A stretch of 20,595 nt of DNA from the NCBI GenBank assembly GCA_003427395.1, contig BFEA01000349.1:1230375-1250969 (forward strand). The letters run 5' to 3'. The DNA is from Chara braunii. Lineage: Eukaryota > Streptophyta > Charophyceae > Charales > Characeae. Both the position numbers and the translations under genes were made by a program. Position 1 is the first letter of the stretch; every line of letters begins with the position of its first letter. Shown in pieces: positions 9,128-17,387 of the stretch. Below the pieces are notes generated by a model. It was not told the origin of the DNA and did not search any database. It saw only the letters and a list, made by a program, of their open reading frames with translations.

Positions 9128-10251
9128 GCAGTCCCCATCCAACGTTTGATGGTAGATTGTAACCTGGTGGAACCTTACCGCACCTTGCACCCGGGAGTAA
9201 GAGCTTTCACTTTCGTAAAGAAGAATCACGCCCGCCACACTGCTTTCTCCTTTATAGACTACGTTTTTATATCAGAAACACTAATGGGTGCGGCCAAACA
9301 GGTAGACATCCTCCCCCTACAACCTTATACAGGACTGGACCACAAACCTATTGAACTCATCATCAGTTTTGAACAATTTGTGAAGAAAGGATCCAACTTT
9401 CATAAGCTTAACAACTCGCTCCTACTAAGGCAGTCCTTCCAGAATGGTATCTTGGACTGCTGGCAGAATATGAGAGGCAACTACCTCCCCATCCGTGACA
9501 GGTGGGTGTGGTTCCAAGACAACTACTGCACACTATCCCAGACAACAGCCAACATATCAAGGAAATTGTCAAACGATAGGAAATAACGTAAAATCACTTT
9601 AGAAACTGCTCTAAGGGTCGCAGAGTCCAACTTAGTCGACAATCCATCTTTGCCTTTCTATACAGAGATTTTCCACAAAGCAAGGGAGGAACTGGATTTT
9701 TGGAGATGGTGGGAATTAAAGAGTTTACAAATAAGATGGAGAATGAACGAGTATGAGCTTAGCGAGTCAATGCCAAAGCACTTCTTTGCGAGGATTAAGG
9801 CAAACACAAGATCCAATTCAATAGAGGGCCCCAAGACCCTCACCGGAAACACTAACAGACAGCAAAGGAATGCTAAACATAGCCAAGGCGTTGTACAAAG
9901 AGCTCTACCATACAAAGACCTCGACCCCCACTCCCCCCAGTACTAGAGAAGCGCGAACCAAAATGCTCCAATACCTAGACAAAACTATCTCGCAAGAACA
10001 GGCAGACGCTCTAGACAAGCCTATCACCTTAGAGGAACTGCAGTTTGAGGTACAGGCATATTTCACTACTTACATTGCCTTACAAAATCTTGGCCAAAGC
10101 CTTGGCCTTCAGGATCCTCGATCTTACAAACAAGTGCTTCCATATAGATCGGACAAGCTTCATACAGGGACGATACATTCTTGACAATGTACTCACTTTA
10201 AACGAAGCAGCCAACAAAGTGAGAGAATACTATTCTTTGACTTTAAAAAGG

Positions 10252-10411
10252 TTTATGATCAGGTCAATTGGGCCTTCCTGAACTCAAGTATGGAAAATAT
10301 GGGAGTAGGTCTGAATTTCAGAAAATGGGTATTTATGATCAGGTCAATTGTGCCTTCCTGAACTCAAGTATGGAAAATATGGGAGTAGGTCTGAATTTCA
10401 GAAAATGGGTA
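10252..10411 (+). repeat. 80-bp tandem duplication in RT domain
   Basis: 10252-10331 and 10332-10411 are identical apart from one base (G in the first, T in the second, in CAATTGKGCC). The unit starts TTTATGATCAGGTC and encodes the region after the catalytic VYDQV block. Eighty is not a multiple of three, so the copy shifts the frame. The near identity makes it much younger than the decay around it. Confidence 0.95.
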
Positions 10412-11977
10412 TGTATTATATACAACGATGTTATTGGTTGTGTACAGGTCAATGGTCTGCTGTCAAAATGCTACCCAATGTCACGATCAGTTCGTCAAGG
10501 CGATCCATTGGCCCCCCCCAATCTTCCCCTTTGTTATGAAAGTAATAGCCTCCTTTCTACGGAAAGACCCCTCCATTCACAGACTGCCCGAAATCAACAC
10601 AGGATCAGCCCACCATCTAAAGTTTCCAACAGTAATAATGTTTGCAGACGACCTCACTGCTCTGATACGAGCCTCAAATTCATCTTTCAGTGCTCTACTG
10701 AGAGTTGTGGAAGCTTTTAGACTGGCCTCAGAGATGAAGATCGACTGGAAAAAAACAATTGGGTGGTGGTTGTCAGAAGAAGAGCCCCCACAGCTCCAAG
10801 GCCGAGAAGCAGTGTTGACTTGGGAGACACCAGAGACACCCACACGCTACCTAGGGATCTTGATGACAAAAGAAGGCTTTGCCCCCCAAATGGCCCACAA
10901 TGTGCTCACTAAACAAATCAATAAAATGGGTAGGTGGGGGAACACGTTCACATCTTTGTTGGGTCGCACCAATACCTCTATCTTTTCAATGAGGTGGTAT
11001 ATAGCTTCAATCTGGACATTACCAGAAAACTCAATCAAGGAACTCAACCTGATAGCAAGGGCCTACCTATTGTCCGGTGACCCCAATAAACTTAACTGCA
11101 TCCCTAAGATAGCATGGCATTACATCATGTGGAAACCAAGTAAAGGAGGGTTGGGTATCATCGACCCCAAACAAGAGACCAAAGCCCTCCAAGGCTAATG
11201 GATCATTAAACTGCTGACTAAACCAGGCACGACGTGGAACAAACTAGCTCTGGACAGCATTAGAAGTCTAGCTCTGGTACCGACACCAACAAACATGTCG
11301 GGTTTATTCTAGGTGATGAATAAGGAATGGACACCCAACACAGGATGCAGAAACCGCAGACAAGGAAACAACCCCCCGGAGGACAGAACCCCTACACCTT
11401 ACTAGACGTCTCTGCTAAGGATTTGGGGGGAAATCATGCCAAAAAGAGTCAGCAAGCCCAAGACGAGAGAAGAGGTACTGAGGCAACCCCTGGTTGAGAG
11501 ATGAAAGTGATCACTCGTTCTCCCTCAAGCCCAAAGGCACACGTTGGCTATCCTGGATAAAACACGGATCTAGAAAATTGAACATTTATGAGATGAAGAG
11601 AAAACGGAATGGGTAACAGACCTTGACCTTGCCGCCCTCCTCAAGGGCTGTCACCAACGGGATAAGAACCTACAGACCATCATCAACAACATTCCGGAAG
11701 GATGGAAAGATCTGTTAAAGAGTCCACCAACATGGAAAACATGCGAATGGGGGATCCAGTTCCAGGAAATGTCCCCCTCAAGGGCCTACCAATTCTAACA
11801 AAAACAACAAGGCTCAAACATCATTGCAATTTTTACCTTCTATCCAATATCGGTATCGGTGCATGGATCGGCATCCATCCTAGAGAAGGATGTAGTAAGA
11901 AGAAATATAGACATCTTTCCAATCAGAAAAGTGAGAGTTATGGGCTCCTGGCCCAAAACAATCTTTAGGATGGACAC

Positions 11978-12005
11978 TTTTTTTTTTTTTTTTTTTTTTT
12001 TTTTT
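11978..12005 (-). repeat. poly(A) tail of minus LINE
   Basis: Twenty-eight consecutive T as written, at the 3' end of the minus LINE. Confidence 0.9.
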
Positions 12006-12077
12006 GGGTTAAGGCCCATGTGCAAGGCCTCTATCCTGGTGGTGGTAAGACAACCACCGAGATTGAGGCTTTGCCTG

Positions 12078-12118
12078 GCGGGCCGCTCCATCTATTTTTG
12101 CGGGCCGCTCCATCTATT
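12078..12118 (-). repeat. 19-bp direct repeat in 3' UTR
   Basis: GCGGGCCGCTCCATCTATT at 12078-12096 and again at 12100-12118, exact. Confidence 0.9.
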
Positions 12119-12135
12119 GGTGGGGAGCATCACTT

Positions 12136-12154
12136 GCTGGAAACCGGGTCCAGC
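12136..12154 (-). promoter_or_regulatory. conserved 3' stem-loop 1
   Basis: As written, GCTGGA-AACCGGG-TCCAGC, followed by GTCCC: a perfect 6-bp stem with a 7-nt loop, about 130 nt from the poly(A). This is the position equivalent to the stem-loop in the insertion at 5399-5417. Confidence 0.7.
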
Positions 12155-12208
12155 GTCCCTTAGATACATCTTCACAAAATAGTACATCATTGAAGGTGAC
12201 GCCGTTAG

Positions 12209-12227
12209 GCTGGAAACTGGGTCCAGC
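12209..12227 (-). promoter_or_regulatory. conserved 3' stem-loop 2
   Basis: GCTGGA-AACTGGG-TCCAGC, followed by GTCCC. Same stem as stem-loop 1, with one loop change. Confidence 0.7.
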
Positions 12228-12421
12228 GTCCCATATCCAAAATCTACTCTTCCAAACCTATCCTGCAGCAGGTCGGGTATTAGGGGGGAACACTGGGGGG
12301 CACCAGTGGAGTCTCCCTCCATCCCCTAACCCCTGTCGTCCACCAACTATCCTCAAGGCGCCAATTGTGTCAGTATGCCGAACATTAGACTCTTCCTAGA
12401 GAATATACTGAGAAATTTTAT

Positions 12422-12440
12422 GCTGAGAATCGGGCTCAGC
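12422..12440 (-). promoter_or_regulatory. conserved 3' stem-loop 3
   Basis: GCTGAG-AATCGGG-CTCAGC, followed by GTCCC. Compared with copies 1 and 2, the fifth and sixth pairs have both changed sides in a compensating way, keeping the stem perfect. Confidence 0.7.
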
Positions 12441-12625
12441 GTCCCAAAAGAAACGCCCCGTCCCCCAGACACACCGGGGGCACCAGTAAGATCCCCTACG
12501 TCCCCTGCCCCTGCCAAATCATCTTCCAACCATCTTCCAACTCTCCATAGGGCGTTTGCTGTAGCTGCCAGCTGACACAACCAGGACTGGTGGACTGAAT
12601 TAGACAGAATTAGACTGAAGCAGAT

Positions 12626-12665
12626 TGAAATAAACTGAAATAAACTGAAATAAACTGAAATAAAC
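12626..12665 (-). repeat. four 10-bp tandem repeats
   Basis: TGAAATAAAC repeated four times exactly, with degenerate neighbours on both sides. Confidence 0.9.
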
Positions 12666-13014
12666 AGAATAGACAGAAGGAATAAACAAAAGAAATAGGC
12701 AGAAGACCAAGCGTGATCTGAGTGTGATCTGATAATACCAGGGCTCATGGAGACGGTAAAATTTCTGTTAAGGACAACGGGTGGGGTGGGAAAGGGTCTG
12801 CGAAGTCCTGAGCAGGTCGTAGCGGGGAGCCGAGATCTATCTTGGTCCAGTTGTGAAAGATCGGTTGATAGTCTCTTACTATCTCCGTCTGGGGTTCCTC
12901 CTGCGATTCCCTTTCTGGCTGACGGCAGGTCCATTTCACCTCGGCCACCCATCCCTCCCGATCTCCTCCCAGCCAGTCCTTGCTGAAGGTAGAGATGGTC
13001 CTGTTTATATCCCC

Positions 13015-16000
13015 CTAGGAATACATCTGGTCGAGCTTGTCTTTAGCTGTCTTCCATTGAGTCGCAATCTTGTGTTGAACCAATGTTCGGATTTGTTCCA
13101 TAGCCTCGCCTTCATCCACCCGCGCCCCTTCTATCTCAAGACTGCATCTTTTCCACCATATAGTCCATAGAACACTCCGTCTGCCTAGGTTGAACATGTT
13201 TTCCTCAAATGTCTTCCCCCGGATTGGAGGGTAATACCCCAAAAGTAGGGCCCTCCAGTCCCATGGCCATACACGAGGAACTATGTGTCGCCAGATCCTA
13301 TCCCAACTTCTCCACAATAATACCGACGCGGGACATTGGAGGAAAATGTGTTCGGTGGTCTCAGCCCGCCTCCACCCAGGGTAGCTCAGGAGACATTTAT
13401 GGCACCATGGCAGTGCCTTCCCTTGTTGTTCTAGGTGGGTATGGTCTATCAACCAATCGTTGGTCGGTAGACACCTGTGCTCTATTTGCCACTGGAGGGC
13501 GGAGATTTTGGTCGGTCTATTGCTATAGTGTGCAAACCACCGGATAGGCTTCAGTAGCCTGCGGTCAACATTGCGATGGCGATACCATCTGTCTTCTATG
13601 CGGTCCCGTAGTCTGCATTTAGGTCTGAGCATTCGATAAGCAGATTTGGATTTTAGGTTACGTAGTGTCAGCGCTTTTGCCTCCTCCTTCCTGGACGGAG
13701 TGTTTAGGGTCCATTGCCACTCATCAGGGTCCAGGGGGAGGTCCTCGATTGGAACCATTGGGTGAAACACCCACTGGCGATCTCCATCATCAATGACCCT
13801 GATGCGATAAACCTCTTTTTGTTCCTTCCATATGAAGGGTTGATGGTTGCACCGTAGTCCATCGTCCTTCAGAATGGAGAAGACTTCTACTAGCACATGT
13901 GTCGGTTCAGCGAGGTGCACGTGCCCCACCTCCCGTTCGTGGTCAGGTAGCCCCACCCAGTCGTCTTCCTTTGCGCATGGGCCTTTTCTAAGAGTGGTGT
14001 ACCAATGAAGGGGGAAATTGTCAATCAGCTCATTAAGTGCCCTCTCGGTGAGGTGGCAGTACCGTAGCGTTGCTCGTATCCTATCAGTACTCTTCCAATT
14101 CCTTCCCTCTGTGTCCCAGAGGTCCCCAACCCTTCTTATACCGTGTTTCACCCAACCCTTCCATGGGGAATCCGAAGCACACCGCACAAGCCCCCCGGAG
14201 TCCGTTATTAGGCGGTTGCCAAATAAGGGTTGCCTGAATATTTCATCCCACCTCTCTGGTGCAGGCCGGTCGGGGGGGGGGAGTTTCCTCCATGTACGTA
14301 TGAGACGCACCCAATATATGTTAGTGGGATCCCCGTTTCTGTATTTCCTGGGTAACCTCCAGTACCTGTCTTCCAGCCATATGCGGGGATCAATTTCAGG
14401 AGGGGATTCTAGGGCGAGGTCAGAGATCTGTGCCAGGGCAAGGGGGACCCATGGAGAGGACGGCGATAAGATAATATGCTGGAGCCAGCGAATCGGGAGG
14501 GCCTGAAATTGTGTGGCCGGATCCACGATTCCTAATCCGCCTTTGCTCTTGGGCTGGATCACTGAATCCCACGCTACACGGCTTATGGCGTGGATGTTGT
14601 TACTATCGCCTCTCCATAGGAAGGCCGCCAGCTGTTGTTTCAGTACTTTGAACCCCCCGTTACTCATAGGCCATAGAATGACCTTGTACCAAAGTGTGGC
14701 CAGAACGACATTATTAATGACAAGTGCCCGCCCAAAAATGGATGTGCGTTTATTGTTCCATTTTTCCAATTTAACTTGCGCCGGTCCGGTCAGCCACTCG
14801 TCATTAGATGCTGGCCTTCCTCTTGCAGTAATCAGTGCCCCCAGAATTCTCAGGGGGTCATCGGGGGGGAGCCATGTGATTCGTGGGTTTTCCGGAGGTC
14901 TGCCCCCTTGGTGATGCATCCACCACCCCGTAGTCTTTTGTCCCCAATTTACAGTCATATCCGACAGGCAGCAAAATTTGCTCATGAGGTGTTGGATTTC
15001 TTCCATGTTGGCCTTTGTTGCCTCTACCTTATGGTATGGTCGTCTGCAAATAGGGAACAAATAGGTATTGCTTCCTCTGGGATATGCGATATCTTAATAC
15101 GTGTGAGGTCTTTGTTCTGTCGCAGGTTGGCTGACAGTGCCCCCATAATTACTAAAAAGAGATAAGGGGCAATGGGGTCCCCTTGTCTCACCGACCGTTG
15201 GAGCTCAAATGGGGGTGTCACTGACCCGTTGATCTGGACGCAGGTGGTGGCATTATTATGGAGGATCTTAACCCAGCGCCGGAAGGTGGGTCTGAAGTTC
15301 ATTCTTTCCAAACACTTGACTAGAAATTCCCGGTCCACGTGGTCGTAGGCTTTTTCGAAATCTATAAAAATAATGGCCGCATTAACTTTCTTTCGTCGTG
15401 TTAATTGGACCACGTCGTTAACCAGCAGGATGTTTTCTTGTATGTTCCTGTCGGACACGAACCCCGTTTGAGCTGGGTAAATAACCTCTTCCAATACTGT
15501 CGCTATGCGATTGGCAAGTGCTTTGGAAAGCATTTTATATGCTACTGTGAGTAATGTGATGGGCCTGTAGTTCCTGATATTCATTTTATCGCCTTTTTTG
15601 TATAGGAGAGATAGCACCCCTTTCCCTACGGTTTCTCCCATTTCCCCGGCCTCCCATACCTTTTGGTAATATTCCCATAGGTCGGCACTGAGATCCGACC
15701 ACATGGTTTCCCAAAATTCTTTGGGGAAGCCGTCTATGCCGGTTTTTTTTTCTTCCTTCATTTGGAGGAGTGTTGTCCATATTTCTTCTTTTGTTAGTAC
15801 TGTCTCCAGTTTGTCACGCTGTTGAGGAGAGATGTGTCGATCCATCGGGAGTGTAAAGCTTAAAGTGATGAATTAAGGATTCCATGGATTGTTTCATTTG
15901 AGAGAGGAAGTCCTGTATTTCCTAGATCCTTTCTCCCCCATGCGGTGAAGGAACTTGGGAGGTGTATAGTTGTTTGAAGAACTTCCTGGTAATTAGTATA

Positions 16001-17352
16001 CAGTGTGCCGTGTCGGTGGCAATGGTATTGTTATCGCCTGGGTCAAAAAAATCCTCGATGACCGTCCGCCGTGTTCGTGCGGTGGCCATGGAGAAAAAGT
16101 GAGTGCCCATTGAGGCTTCGTAATTAAGTTTAGTCATTTTCCCTCTGATCCTGATTCCCTGCCATCTATGCAGAGCATACTGTAGGAGTTGGTCTTTAAT
16201 ATTTTGGATGAAGATGATGAGATGCTCTGAATCTTGCTCAGAGGTAAGGTGTTGTGATTCTGCCTGCCTCTCCAGGACTATTAGTTCGTTGTGGGTAGTC
16301 ATTTCATGGTGTTGTCGCAGGGTTGCTTTGGCTTTGGAGAATTCCTTCCATTTCTTGGCTAAGAAAATTACGCCGTTGTTGAACCATACGAGGTAAGAGT
16401 CGAAAAGGTGTTTTTGTTTGCGCCAGAATTCCCATTCGTACCGAATCATTTGTGAGAAAGATGAGTCCTTAAGCAGGGAGGTGTTTAGCTTGTAAAAGTC
16501 TGGCCCTTGATCCGGCCTTTTCCTCATTGTTAGTACTATACCACAGGTTGTGTGGTCGAGACCCGGGTGCGGGCTGCGAGGGAGAATCACTGACCATCGC
16601 AGAGCTCCCTCAAGGTCATTTGACAACAAGATAAGATCTATTCGAGATTTGGATAGGCGTGCCGGGTCGCTGTCCCGAATGCACGTGAATGCTCGTCTTT
16701 GGGGGTGCAGACGTCGGAATGTATCGAAGACTAAGAGGGTCTCACAGAGGTCTGCTAACATTTGCTCGTCTTTTGTTGCTGCGAAGGAGGGTGATTCCTG
16801 GGGGTTCCATCTGTCCAGACTCTTGTCAGGGGTCGCATTGAAGTCACCTGCTATTATTAAGGGTATACCTTCCAGGACTTGCGTTCCAATCTTCCCCAAG
16901 AACTCCCTCCTTTCTCCTATTGAGTTTGGTGAGTAGATACAGATGATACAAAGCAGTTCTAATTCTAACATTCCCAAGACAGAAGCCCATCGCCCCTCCA
17001 CTTCGTCCACTACCCAGTGAATCGGTTGGAATGTGGAGTCAGGGGGGATCCAAATTGCCACCCCAGCTGAGCCTGGTCTTGGAGCGTGAGCTCTTATAGC
17101 AGTATGAGGCCAGACTAGCTTATGAGCTCTATTGTGATCCGGATTGTTTTGCAGATGGGTTTCTTGTATGCAGATTACGACCGGCCAACGCCTGCCTCCT
17201 ATCCCTCTAAGTTGATCCCAGATGGCTTGGTGTTTTTCTGGTTTACTTGATGCCAAGCCATTTACATTAATGGAGCGCAGGTCCAGATCGACCGAGTCAA
17301 CACATTTCTTCCATGCCGAGTTCCTACAGTATAATGATTCTAGATCACCCAT
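13015..17352 (-). pseudogene. LINE ORF2: APE endonuclease, RT, zf-RVT
   Basis: ORF2 nicks target DNA and reverse transcribes the LINE RNA. ATG 17352 is the start, with a TAA two codons upstream in frame. Endonuclease motifs: SINVNGL (residues 27-33), QETHL (63-67), IYSPN (139-143), GDFNAT (169-174), SRIDL (236-240) and LDH (265-267), so the catalytic set looks complete. A TAG at 15922-15924 interrupts the linker, and a one-base insertion near 15846 moves to the RT frame. RT blocks: NYRPITLLT, FIDFEKAYDHV, SVRQGDPIAPYLF and FADDHTI. A one-base deletion right after FADDHTI (about 15027-15035) returns to the first frame. The thumb (KGGLGIVDP) and a C-terminal zf-RVT finger follow (CHKC, then HIFLQC 14 residues later, near 13340-13405), and the protein ends DQMYS-stop. 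Three lesions make it inactive as assembled; two are single-base indels that could be sequencing errors. Confidence 0.92.
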
Positions 17353-17387
17353 TGCTTAGTGACTGCTTAGTGACTGCTCCACCTTTT
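17353..17387 (-). other. 35-nt ORF1-ORF2 spacer with 11-bp tandem repeat
   Basis: ORF1 ends at TGA 17388-17390 and ORF2 starts at ATG 17352. The spacer holds two exact copies of GCTTAGTGACT as written (17354-17364 and 17365-17375) plus GCT, each carrying a TAA on the sense strand. The short spacing suggests ORF2 is translated from the same RNA by reinitiation or similar; that is inference. Confidence 0.7.

Larger units (their letters stand above)
2674..11977 (+). mobile_element. degenerate L1-like LINE, plus strand
   Basis: An old non-LTR retrotransposon, read left to right. ORF1 remnants run from 2674 to 5204 and resume at 7983; ORF2 remnants run from 8248 to 11977. It is homologous along its length to the minus-strand LINE at 11978-20595, but diverged at protein level, so it is a different subfamily and not a recent duplicate. 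It contains a 2.77-kb retro-insertion (5215-7982) and a MITE (8854-9124). Its ORF2 stops abruptly at 11977, where the poly(A) tail of the minus LINE begins. Its 3' end is not in the window. Confidence 0.85.
8248..11977 (+). pseudogene. LINE ORF2 remnant (endonuclease-RT)
   Basis: ATG 8248 is chosen because it lies the same distance before the first endonuclease motif (SWNINGL) as in the minus ORF2. Endonuclease motifs QETHL and LYAPN remain; the metal-site motif reads ADD-stop-NAT (TAG 8785-8787), and FIDYVFIS and LDHKPI follow. In-frame stops lie at 8368, 8629, 8785 and 9584, and the MITE splits it at 8854. From 9870 the linker is in another frame, ending LEELQFEV. About 55-60 RT residues are then missing and the frame resumes at ISLLTLPYKILAKALAFRI. 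The DFKKVYDQV block is hit by an 80-bp duplication. SVRQGDPLA (near 10490) is followed by a frameshift at a C run, then an intact FADDLTAL near 10640. The thumb region (KPSKGGLGIIDP) ends in TAA 11196. Degenerate sequence continues to 11977 within the zf-RVT region. Confidence 0.85.
12209..12520 (-). repeat. two diverged copies of a 3' UTR module
   Basis: Each copy has, as written, a stem-loop then GTCCCA (12209 and 12422), and further on a CAC(T/C)GGGGG..CACCAGT segment (12291 and 12472) followed by C/T-rich TCCC sequence ending in CCCCTG. The offset is 213 bp at the first landmark and 181 at the second, so an indel separates the copies. Confidence 0.65.
12006..13014 (-). other. 3' UTR of minus LINE
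   Basis: About 1 kb between the ORF2 stop (TAG at 13015-13017) and the poly(A). It has no credible coding frame. It contains three related stem-loops, a 19-bp direct repeat, a 10-bp tandem repeat and two diverged copies of a longer module. The last 70 nt before the tail share AGCCTCAATCT and a GCCTTG...GGGCC...TTAA terminus with the 2.77-kb insertion. Confidence 0.75.

Noticed and set aside
14018-14506. 162-codon plus-strand frame, and similar frames opposite ORF1 and ORF2
   Set aside because: Antisense shadows of the LINE coding sequence with no motifs.
15020-15040. Programmed -1 frameshift after FADDHTI
   Set aside because: Re-reading one base would join the frames, but there is no X XXY YYZ slippery heptamer; a simple one-base deletion or sequencing error is more likely.
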